DNA of 64,000 bases, from positions 1 through 64,000 of the forward strand of contig SCEG01000010.1 in NCBI GenBank assembly GCA_004102805.1. Direction: 5' to 3'. This stretch comes from Muribaculaceae bacterium Isolate-002 (NCI). GTDB taxonomy: Bacteria > Bacteroidota > Bacteroidia > Bacteroidales > Muribaculaceae. The notes under the pieces were generated by a model. It was given only the letters and a program-made list of their open reading frames with translations, ran no database searches and had not been told where the DNA came from. Positions within the stretch are counted from its first letter, which is position 1. Every line of letters begins with the position of its first letter. Positions 57,016 to 64,000 of the stretch are shown in pieces. Made by a program: the position numbers and the translations under genes.

Positions 57016-59199
57016 TCAGTTGCCCTGCTCGGAGAGGAATTTTATCCTTACCAGACGTATCTCCTCCTCGGTGTAGTCGTTGCCGAGTTCACTGAAAGCC
57101 GACTCCAGGTCATCGCTTTCGCTTTCGCGGAAATATTCATAAATATCCTCTTGACGGTCGTCGTCCATGATTTCGTTGAGGAAGTAGGAGATGTTGATTT
57201 TTGTGCCGGAATATACGATTGCCTCCACTTCGTCAAGAAGTTCGTTAAACTCAAGACCCTTGGAGTTGGCGAGCTCATCGAGCGCGATCTTGCGGTCGAT
57301 GGCCTGTATGATTGATATTTTGAGCTTGCTCTTGTTGGCAACGCTGCGCACGCGCAGATCTTCCGGACGCTCTATCTCGTTTTCCTCGACATGCGTCTTT
57401 ATCACCTTGATGAAGCTCTCGCCGTAGCGTTTGGCCTTTCCGGCGCCCACTCCGGTGATATTCTGCAACTCCTCCATTGTTATGGGATAGGTGGTGGCCA
57501 TCGCTTCGAGCGACGGATCCTGGAATATTACGTAAGGAGGCAGATCATATTGTTTTGCAATCTTTTTGCGTAGATCCTTGAGTATGGAATAAAGCTCGGG
57601 GTCGACGGCACAGCTGCCTCCGCCCTTCACTGTCGGGCCTTCCTCTTCCTCTCCTCCAAATTCATTGTCCTCCACTACTTTGAATGATGTCGGCTTGTGC
57701 ATGTATTTCTTACCTTTGGCAGTCACTTTCAGCACTCCGAAATTCTCAATCTCGCGGTCGAGATATCCTGCGATGACGGCCTGGCGTATGATGGCGGCGA
57801 GCATACGCGGGTCGCTTCCCTGCTCGCATCCGAACACCTCAAGCTCGTCATGACGATATGATTTGACATCGGCGGTTTCCTTTCCCAGAAGGATATCTAT
57901 AATATATTCAGCTTTAAATTTTTCTTTAAGCGCGGTGATAGTTTCAATCACGGCACATAGTTCTTCTTTTGCTTCCACTTGTTTTTTAGGATTTAAACAA
58001 TTGTCACAATTACCGCAGTTGTCGCTCGTGAACTCTTCGCCGAAATAGTGCAGGAGCATCTTTCTCCTGCAAAGCGACGACTCAGCGTAGGCCGCCGTCT
58101 CGACAAGCAGCTGCTTGCCTATTTCCTGTTCGGATACAGGTTTGCCCTGCATGAATTTTTCCATTTTCTGCAGGTCTTTGGCCGAATAGAACGTAATGCA
58201 GCGGCCGTCTCCGCCGTCGCGTCCGGCACGCCCTGTCTCCTGATAGTAGCCTTCGAGGCTCTTGGGCATGTCGTAATGGATTACAAATCTGACATCGGGT
58301 TTGTCTATTCCCATCCCGAAAGCTATAGTGGCGACGATAACGTCGACATTTTCCATCAGAAAAGCGTCCTGGTTGGCGGAGCGTGTGGCGGAGTCCATGC
58401 CGGCATGGTATGGTAGCGCCTTGATATCGTTGAGAACAAGCATCTCGGCGAGTTCCTCGACTTTCTTGCGGCTCAGACAGTATATAATGCCCGAGTGACC
58501 GGGATTATTCTTTATATATTTTATGATTTCCCTGTCAATACTGTTGGTCTTTGACTTTACCTCGTAATAGAGATTGTGACGGTTGAACGACGATTTATAC
58601 ACCAGCGAGTCGGCCATGCCGAGGTTCTTCTGTATGTCGTGCTGCACCTTGGGGGTGGCAGTGGCGGTGAGTGCGATCACCGGACGCCGCGATATCTCGT
58701 TGATGATCGGACGTATGCGCCTGTACTCAGGACGGAAGTCATGACCCCATTCCGAGATGCAGTGCGCCTCGTCGACGGCATAAAACGAAATCTCGACCGA
58801 TTTGAGAAACTCGATGTTCTCTTCTTTTGTCAGCGACTCGGGAGCAACATAAAGCAGCTTCGTAAGTCCGGCTCTGACATCTGATTTCACTTTCTCTATA
58901 GCCGTGCGGTTGAGCGACGAGTTGAGGAAATGGGCCACTCCCTCGGCCTCGCTGTAGTTGCGCATGGCGTCGACCTGATTTTTCATCAAGGCTATCAGTG
59001 GCGATATGACGATGGCTGTGCCCGGCATCAGCAGCGACGGCAGTTGATAGCATAACGATTTGCCCCCTCCCGTAGGCATCAGCACAAAGACATCCTCTCC
59101 TTTCATCAGCGAGAGTATGATATCTTCTTGATTACCCTTGAAGTGGTCAAAGCCGAAATGGCGTTTGAGTGCTTCGCTCAGTTGTTGTCTGCTCACCAT
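57016..59199 (-). CDS. recQ: RecQ-family DNA helicase
   Basis: ATP-dependent 3'-5' DNA helicase in recombination and repair, 727 residues. Helicase core with Walker A TGGGKSLCYQLPSLL, DEAH box AVDEAHCISEWGHDFRPEYR and motif VI QETGRAGRDG. A zinc-binding segment (CRRKMLLHYFGE...CGNCDNC) and winged RQC region follow, then an HRDC domain (about 515-590, LRKKIAKQYDLPPYVIFQDPSLEAMA) and a C-terminal extension beyond E. coli RecQ length. Likely co-transcribed with ftsE downstream. Confidence 0.94.
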   Translation of the reverse strand: MVSRQQLSEALKRHFGFDHFKGNQEDIILSLMKGEDVFVLMPTGGGKSLCYQLPSLLMPGTAIVISPLIALMKNQVDAMRNYSEAEGVAHFLNSSLNRTAIEKVKSDVRAGLTKLLYVAPESLTKEENIEFLKSVEISFYAVDEAHCISEWGHDFRPEYRRIRPIINEISRRPVIALTATATPKVQHDIQKNLGMADSLVYKSSFNRHNLYYEVKSKTNSIDREIIKYIKNNPGHSGIIYCLSRKKVEELAEMLVLNDIKALPYHAGMDSATRSANQDAFLMENVDVIVATIAFGMGIDKPDVRFVIHYDMPKSLEGYYQETGRAGRDGGDGRCITFYSAKDLQKMEKFMQGKPVSEQEIGKQLLVETAAYAESSLCRRKMLLHYFGEEFTSDNCGNCDNCLNPKKQVEAKEELCAVIETITALKEKFKAEYIIDILLGKETADVKSYRHDELEVFGCEQGSDPRMLAAIIRQAVIAGYLDREIENFGVLKVTAKGKKYMHKPTSFKVVEDNEFGGEEEEGPTVKGGGSCAVDPELYSILKDLRKKIAKQYDLPPYVIFQDPSLEAMATTYPITMEELQNITGVGAGKAKRYGESFIKVIKTHVEENEIERPEDLRVRSVANKSKLKISIIQAIDRKIALDELANSKGLEFNELLDEVEAIVYSGTKINISYFLNEIMDDDRQEDIYEYFRESESDDLESAFSELGNDYTEEEIRLVRIKFLSEQGN

Positions 59200-59362
59200 G
59201 TTGTTGTCATAATATTTGTTGTCGCGATGCCTGCGGCTTTTTCATTCCGCCAGGCCTCATGACGTTGTTAAGGTTACTGATAGCTGTTGTAGTATATCCT
59301 GTTGAAAATCTTTTGTTAAAGAGTTACTTGTGATATTGGCAGAGAGTGGAGAGGAGCGGTTG

Positions 59363-60628
59363 TCATACTATGGTTTGCGAGAGAACCTCGAGATTGGTGG
59401 CCGCGAGTTTTCCCGCTACATAATCTTTGGTTACCTCAAGCGATTTTTCCTTTGTCGACGGTATCTCATACATGGCGTCGATCATCACGGTCTCCACAAT
59501 GGAGCGGAGTCCGCGGGCGCCGAGCTTGTATTCGATGGCCTTGTCGACCATGTAGTCGAGAGCCTCGTCGGTGAATGTCAGTTCCACACCGTCCATCGCG
59601 AAAAGTTTCTTGTACTGGCGTGTGATGGCATTGCTGGGCTCTGTGAGCACACGGCGGAGCGCGTTCCGGTCAAGCGGGTCGAGGTGTGTCAGAATAGGCA
59701 GTCGGCCTATGATTTCCGGTATCAGCCCGAATGATTTCAGATCCTGCGGAGCAACATATTCGAGATAGTTGTCGCGGTTGATGCGCTCTTTGGCTTTATC
59801 GGTCGAGAACCCCACGGTGTGGGTGTTCAGGCGGTGGGCTATCTTCTGGTCGATGCCGTCAAACGCACCTCCGCAAATGAACAGTATATTTTTCGTGTCG
59901 ACCGGTATCATGCGCTGCTCGGGGTGCTTGCGGCCTCCCTGCGGCGGAACATTGACGATGGAGCCCTCAAGCAGCTTCAGAAGCCCCTGCTGCACTCCCT
60001 CGCCCGAAACGTCGCGGGTGATCGACGGATTGTCGCCCTTGCGGGCTATCTTGTCTATCTCGTCGATAAACACGATGCCGCGCTGCGCTTTCTCCACATC
60101 GTAGTCGGCGGCCTGAAGAAGTCGCGTCAGAAGGCTTTCGATATCCTCGCCGACATATCCGGCCTGCGTGAGCACAGTTGCGTCGACGATGGTGAACGGC
60201 ACATCGAGCATCTTCGCTATCGTCTTGGCAAGGAGTGTCTTGCCCGTTCCTGTCGGTCCGACCATGATGATGTTGCTCTTTTCGATATCCACATCATCGT
60301 CGGTAGGCTGGCTCAGACGTTTGTAATGGTTGTAAACCGCGACCGACAGATATTTTTTCGCATCTTCCTGGCCTATGACATATTTGTCGAGAAATTCTTT
60401 GATTTCTTTAGGCTTCGGAAGCTTTTTCGGCTCCTGCGGCTCACTCTCTTTTCCGGCCTGGCTCACTCCCGCCATCTGCTTGAACTCTTCGATATGAGAG
60501 TGAAGCATATTCAGGCAGTTGTCGCATATATACACGTCCTGATACACACCCGAGGGCAGCAATATTCCGGCTTCCTTCTCGGTGCGTCCGCAGAACGCGC
60601 ATATATCCTGATTCTGTTTCTTCGCCAT
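59363..60628 (-). CDS. clpX: ClpX ATPase subunit of ClpXP protease
   Basis: AAA+ unfoldase, 421 residues. N-terminal zinc-binding domain with CAFCGR and CDNC cysteines, Walker [13 protein letters not shown], Walker [12 protein letters not shown], pore loop and sensor blocks, and the ClpP-contact IGF-like loop region. Feeds substrates to ClpP. Three bases downstream of clpP, a conserved operon order. Confidence 0.96.
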   Translation of the reverse strand: MAKKQNQDICAFCGRTEKEAGILLPSGVYQDVYICDNCLNMLHSHIEEFKQMAGVSQAGKESEPQEPKKLPKPKEIKEFLDKYVIGQEDAKKYLSVAVYNHYKRLSQPTDDDVDIEKSNIIMVGPTGTGKTLLAKTIAKMLDVPFTIVDATVLTQAGYVGEDIESLLTRLLQAADYDVEKAQRGIVFIDEIDKIARKGDNPSITRDVSGEGVQQGLLKLLEGSIVNVPPQGGRKHPEQRMIPVDTKNILFICGGAFDGIDQKIAHRLNTHTVGFSTDKAKERINRDNYLEYVAPQDLKSFGLIPEIIGRLPILTHLDPLDRNALRRVLTEPSNAITRQYKKLFAMDGVELTFTDEALDYMVDKAIEYKLGARGLRSIVETVMIDAMYEIPSTKEKSLEVTKDYVAGKLAATNLEVLSQTIV

Positions 60629-60631
60629 TTC

Positions 60632-61330
60632 TTATTTGTCTTTAATGCGGACTAAAACGTCATCAATCATGCCGTAATCCTTGGCTTCGCAGGCCGTCAT
60701 CCAATAGTCGCGGTCGGAGTCACGTTCCACTTTGTCAAACGGCTGTCCCGAATGATCCGATATGATTGTGTAGAGCTCCTTCTTGAGCTTCTGAATCTCG
60801 CGGGCGGTTATCTCGATATCCGAAGCCTGACCTTGGGCGCCGCCCATAGGCTGATGTATCATCACGCGTGAATGCTTAAGCGCGAAGCGCTTGCCTTTTT
60901 CGCCGGCCACGAGAAGCACTGCGGCCATTGACGCCGCCATGCCGGTGCATATTGTCGACACATCGCTCTTGATATATTGCATCGTGTCGTAGATGCCCAG
61001 ACCCGCGTAGACCGAGCCGCCGGGCGAGTTGATATATATTGACACATCTTTGCCTGGATCGGAAGAGTCGAGATAGAGAAGCTGTGCCTGGATTACATTG
61101 GCTGTGTAGTCGTTGACGTCAGTGCCCAGGAATATGATGCGGTCCATCATCAGACGCGAGAATACGTCCATCTGCGCCACATTGAGCTGACGCTCCTCAA
61201 TGATGGTGGGCGATATGTAGCTCGCCGCTATCGATTGGGCTCCGCGCGTTGTGGCCGATACATACTGGTCGAGCGCCAGTCCGTTCATTCCCAGATGCTT
61301 TACTGCGTAATTTCTAAAATCGTTATTCAT
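60632..61330 (-). CDS. clpP: ClpP protease subunit
   Basis: Serine peptidase of the ClpXP complex, 232 residues. Nucleophile in [11 protein letters not shown] (near Ser120), histidine in [11 protein letters not shown], and the conserved [17 protein letters not shown] loop. The N-terminal extension is somewhat longer than in E. coli and may be processed. First gene of the clpP-clpX unit, with promoter at 61418-61449. Confidence 0.96.
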   Translation of the reverse strand: MNNDFRNYAVKHLGMNGLALDQYVSATTRGAQSIAASYISPTIIEERQLNVAQMDVFSRLMMDRIIFLGTDVNDYTANVIQAQLLYLDSSDPGKDVSIYINSPGGSVYAGLGIYDTMQYIKSDVSTICTGMAASMAAVLLVAGEKGKRFALKHSRVMIHQPMGGAQGQASDIEITAREIQKLKKELYTIISDHSGQPFDKVERDSDRDYWMTACEAKDYGMIDDVLVRIKDK

Positions 61331-61417
61331 AATCTTTATATAGATACCTTAGATGTTTTTAGCAAAACAAAAAATTACATGAAGCAATGGCTTCCGCCAA
61401 TCGCTTCTTGCCAATAT

Positions 61418-61449
61418 CAAAGATAATACAAAAAAATAAACTGCACAAA
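61418..61449 (-). promoter_or_regulatory. Promoter of clpP-clpX
   Basis: On the coding strand TTTG (61449-61446), a 20-base spacer and TATCTTTG (61425-61418). Leader of about 80 bases. Confidence 0.8.
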
Positions 61450-61486
61450 AATTATATGCCACAATGTTGATTTTATATGTTAAAAA

Positions 61487-61518
61487 CCGGAATAGCCTCA
61501 TCTCTGAGGCTATTCCGG
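61487..61518 (-). terminator. Terminator upstream of clpP
   Basis: CCGGAATAGCCTCA (61487-61500) pairs perfectly with TGAGGCTATTCCGG (61505-61518). On the minus strand it is followed by GTTTTTA. It terminates the transcript of the decayed gene and hydrolase region above. Confidence 0.85.
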
Positions 61519-61538
61519 CAGTATACTGACTGGAGTTG

Positions 61539-61763
61539 TCAGATGTCGAAATGCACTTCGCTATATGTGTCGGCGCCGAGTGTGAGCTCTCTCTGTTCGC
61601 AGGGCGCTCGCACTTCGATGCGGCATTCGCGCGGCGAGTATAGCCGGCAGTCGATGCCCTTATCGCTCCATGACATTGACTCTACTCTTACTCCCGTGCG
61701 TGTGAGTATTCCTTTAAGCTCTCCGTGTCCCAGTGATTTAGGAAGAGCGGGAAGCAAAGTTAT
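61539..61763 (-). pseudogene. C-terminal remnant of a GH95-like glycoside hydrolase
   Basis: The frame reads ITLLPALPKSLGHGELKGIL, then VRVESMSWSDKGIDCRLYSP and CRIEVRAP. This resembles the C-terminal part of GH95 alpha-fucosidase-type enzymes (LLPALP...G.V.GL..R.G..V...W). Upstream of about 61763 the frame has no similarity I can see, runs into the next gene and lacks a plausible start. It looks like the surviving 3' end of a deleted carbohydrate-degrading gene, followed by that gene's intact terminator. Confidence 0.55.
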
Positions 61764-61890
61764 ATTCTCACAAATTTCCATGTTTTGCAACACCCGCAAG
61801 GGCGACTGTATCTTGTCCGTTGTAACATAACGGAAGAGGCCGTCCGTTGATATGCAACGGTGCGGCCTCCGTATAGATTTACGGCTTATG

Positions 61891-62631
61891 TCATTTCCTG
61901 ACAGCCATCTTCCCTTCAAATTCAACCGACTCGCCCGGCACATGCAGGCAGAAACTGTCGGTATTGTCTGTCGTATAGTCCTCAAATTCGCATGCGGTCT
62001 TGTATGCGCCCCAGAAATGCATCGGGAAGAAATCCTTTACCGTGATGTTTTCCAGAAACAGGCGTGCGCCGTCGGCGTAGTCCGGCCCAAGACGCGGGTC
62101 TACCGGGAAAAATGCAATATCTATCTCCGGTGCATACTCCTCGAGTTTCTGTATGATATGTACAAATTCGTTGTATGCCTTTTTGACTTCCTCTACGGTC
62201 GACTCTTCATTCCAATGCCAGTAGTTGAGGTCGCCGGCATGGAATATCTTTCTTCCGTCGGGCAGTGTGACGAGAAAACTTACTCCGGCATCGGTCGAGC
62301 CGAAAGCTCTTACGTCAAGTCCGCCGAGCAGTCCCGGCACTTCGTCGCCCGGACTTACCCATGCGACAGGCATATCATCATGCACTACTTTCGAGAATAT
62401 ATCGTTTGACAGTACATACTGCACCTCGCGGTCCTGCGCCAGATTGAAGATTGCCGGATTGAAATGGTCGGGGTGATGGTGCGACACGAAAAACACTACC
62501 GGAAGCTCGGGATTTTCGCGTATCACTTTCACTAACGCGCCTGTCGGGTCGCGGAAATAGTCAAACACCGCTACAGCGGTCGGAAGCACTACGGCAAAGC
62601 CGCTGTGATCCAGATAAGTGACCTTAATCAT
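61891..62631 (-). CDS. Metallo-beta-lactamase-fold hydrolase (UlaG-like)
   Basis: 246-residue cytoplasmic metal-dependent hydrolase. Starts with the family strand (MIKVTYLDHSGFAVVL), has the metal-binding HHHPDH motif (near residue 51), a second histidine in GRKIFHAGDLNYWHW, and a late FPMHFWGAY histidine. The UlaG-like group includes lactonases and phosphodiesterases; substrate unknown. Stands between the GH95 remnant and another hydrolase of the same fold. Confidence 0.85.
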   Translation of the reverse strand: MIKVTYLDHSGFAVVLPTAVAVFDYFRDPTGALVKVIRENPELPVVFFVSHHHPDHFNPAIFNLAQDREVQYVLSNDIFSKVVHDDMPVAWVSPGDEVPGLLGGLDVRAFGSTDAGVSFLVTLPDGRKIFHAGDLNYWHWNEESTVEEVKKAYNEFVHIIQKLEEYAPEIDIAFFPVDPRLGPDYADGARLFLENITVKDFFPMHFWGAYKTACEFEDYTTDNTDSFCLHVPGESVEFEGKMAVRK

Positions 62632-62728
62632 AATACTGATATTTTAAACATTCGACATTTCTGTATCAGGATTATGATTATGAGCGCTCTCCGCAACCGT
62701 CGGCGGCATGCGGATACTGTCCTCTCCG

Positions 62729-63493
62729 CTAATCCTGAATTTCAATAGTCTCGCCGTCTGTCGCCGGTCTGACATTGTCCGGAAGGGTAGGGGCGACTTC
62801 CGAATATAGCCCCATGTCGTGGCTGATATGTGTCAGATAGGCCATCCGTGGTCTGACTGCTTTTATAACGTCGAGCGCCTGGGTTAGGTTCAGATGCGAG
62901 ATGTGCTCCTTGTGTCTCAGCGCATTGATGACCAGCGTGTCTACGCCTTTGATGGCATCGATTGTCTCTGCCGGCACCTCCTTGGCGTCGGTGATGTAGG
63001 CGAGATTCCCGATTTTAAACCCTACGATGTCGAGCAGATAATGCTTGACCGGAAGCGGCTCGATGCTTAATCCGTTTATTTCAAACGGCTTCATCGGCGC
63101 TATGACATGCGGGTTGAGCACAGGGGCGCCGGGGTAAGGATGCTCGGCAAAGCAGTAGGGCACTTTCATGCGAAGGTCATCGATGTCGGCGGCCTGGGCA
63201 TATATGTCGAAGCCGTCGGGATAGCAATATGGCCGCAGGTCATCGATTCCCCCTGCGTGGTCGTAGTGCGTATGGGTCAGGAGAAGCGCCGACAGTGGCG
63301 GTGACCCTGCGTCGAGCATCTGTTGCCTGAAATCGGGGCCTGCGTCAATGAGTATGTTGGTGTTGCCTGCCGACAGGAGCGCTGAGGTGCGCAGTCTTTT
63401 GTCACGTCGGTCGTGTGAACGGCATGTCGCGCACTCGCACCCTATCATCGGTACGCCTGTCGACGTCCCCGTGCCGAGAAAAGTAAGTTTCAT
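62729..63493 (-). CDS. Metallo-beta-lactamase-fold hydrolase (PhnP-like)
   Basis: 254 residues from the preferred start at 63493 (MKLTFLGTGTSTGVPMIGC). Metal-binding THTHYDHAGGIDDL, a Cys-rich N-terminal segment (CECATCRSHD) as in PhnP-type phosphodiesterases that carry an extra zinc site, and late YITDAKEVP and LTHISHDMG histidines. Probably a cyclic phosphodiesterase or similar; no phosphonate genes nearby. An ATG at 63580 would add 29 residues unlike the family and overlap the next gene. Confidence 0.85.
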   Translation of the reverse strand: MKLTFLGTGTSTGVPMIGCECATCRSHDRRDKRLRTSALLSAGNTNILIDAGPDFRQQMLDAGSPPLSALLLTHTHYDHAGGIDDLRPYCYPDGFDIYAQAADIDDLRMKVPYCFAEHPYPGAPVLNPHVIAPMKPFEINGLSIEPLPVKHYLLDIVGFKIGNLAYITDAKEVPAETIDAIKGVDTLVINALRHKEHISHLNLTQALDVIKAVRPRMAYLTHISHDMGLYSEVAPTLPDNVRPATDGETIEIQD

Positions 63494-63548
63494 TATGATT
63501 GCATGTTGCGTTATGACGGCATCAACGCCGCATTGTTTCAGTCTGAGA

Positions 63549-64000
63549 TCAACGTATCTCCGACAGCAGTCCGTCGACAAATATAAGGTAGCAGCCGTTT
63601 TCGCATGCCCATCCTTCGAAGAAACTGCCTCCGTTATGCCATTTCTTTATGTCGTTTGGAGTTCCGATGGCAAGGCGGCATTCAGTTGTTGTCATGCCGG
63701 GTGACACGCGTGAGTTGATGATATTGTCCCACACATCATCGGTTATTGCCGGATAGCGGGTGCGTGGGTCGCTAAGCTCGAAAATCTTGTCGAAATTGCG
63801 TGTGGAGCTGCGGGCTGCGCCTACGGTCATTGCCACCGCCGACTCTTTGCCGTTATCCTCGGCGATATCCACCCGCAACGGATAATCGGCATTGCCAGGT
63901 GCCACATTCGTTATCGTAGCGGCGACATATTTGCGGCCGCCGTCTGTCGGCCGCAGATTGCTGTCGACACGAAGTGACGATATGATATAGAATGTGCGGC
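63549..64000 (-). CDS. Unknown protein, N-terminus beyond window edge
   Basis: The minus-strand frame is open from the right edge (64000) to the stop near 63549, so the gene is cut and its start lies outside; a GTG at 63905 is merely internal. About 150 residues are visible. The C-terminal half (VSPGMTTTECRLAIGTPNDI, KWHNGGSFFEGWACENGCYLIFVDGLLSEI) resembles the short BamE/SmpA-like beta-alpha fold seen in many envelope proteins. Function not assignable. Ends 55 bases before the PhnP-like gene. Confidence 0.65.
   Translation of the reverse strand, partial: RTFYIISSLRVDSNLRPTDGGRKYVAATITNVAPGNADYPLRVDIAEDNGKESAVAMTVGAARSSTRNFDKIFELSDPRTRYPAITDDVWDNIINSRVSPGMTTTECRLAIGTPNDIKKWHNGGSFFEGWACENGCYLIFVDGLLSEIR

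Noticed and set aside
61539..61985. Intact 148-residue gene
   Set aside because: The N-terminal half overlaps the hydrolase gene and has no similarity; only the last 75 codons look glycosidase-derived.

Overview
The window looks like a chromosomal segment of a gut Bacteroidales bacterium, most likely a Muribaculaceae relative. Reasons: promoters repeatedly show the Bacteroidota pattern (a TTG or TTTG -33 box, a spacer of 19-20 bases, and a TAnnTTTG -7 box); there is almost no Shine-Dalgarno signal; and the gene families are typical (DUF4923, DUF6377, GLPGLI, OmpA-barrel proteins, CBM26 protein, GH2 and GH3 enzymes, secreted proteins with a YxxxGxRV...GxYI C-terminal tail). No rRNA, tRNA, CRISPR array, transposase or integrase was seen.

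Layout. 1-4.4 kb: a small hairpin RNA candidate, then an aromatic amino acid operon (prephenate dehydratase, aminotransferase, DAHP synthase-chorismate mutase fusion, prephenate dehydrogenase). It is preceded by an 18-residue leader peptide with 5 Phe and 4 Tyr codons and by mutually exclusive antiterminator and terminator hairpins, which together look like a classic attenuator. 4.4-13 kb: OmpA-like lipoprotein, DMT transporter, HEAT-repeat protein, PBP1A, a FAD-dependent oxidoreductase and a major OmpA-type outer membrane protein. 13-16.2 kb: a large secreted protein. 16.4-19.5 kb: rplM-rpsI-rpsB-tsf on the minus strand, with structured leaders and spacers. 19.8-21.5 kb: a secreted starch-binding protein.

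21.5-26.8 kb is the accessory part: a 195-bp imperfect palindrome, two diverged copies of an 80-bp repeat, a fragment of a second beta-galactosidase gene, an AlbA_2/ATPase-type gene translationally coupled to a 74-residue protein, two poorly characterised envelope genes, and a roughly 350-nt candidate non-coding RNA with its own promoter and a U-rich 3' end. The block is bracketed by a 76-bp direct repeat (75/76 identical) that lies in the 3' end of the intact beta-galactosidase gene. This is the pattern expected if a DNA segment recombined into the end of that gene and replaced it.

26.7-43.2 kb: GH2 beta-galactosidase in an operon with an inositol-monophosphatase-family gene; a class A (subclass A2-like) beta-lactamase; an outer-membrane barrel/GLPGLI pair; a small lipoprotein; a nitroreductase; trigger factor; and two GH3 beta-glucosidases. 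43.4-50.8 kb: a DUF6377 regulator next to bioF and bioA, a 72-residue protein with its own terminator, and the lysine genes lysC and lysA. 50.8-64 kb, all minus strand: a Dabb protein, an ABC-F ATPase with one degenerate ATP site, trkA/trkH-type potassium uptake, DUF4923, ftsE, recQ, clpX, clpP, a remnant of a GH95-like gene, two metallo-beta-lactamase-fold hydrolases, and a gene that runs off the right edge.
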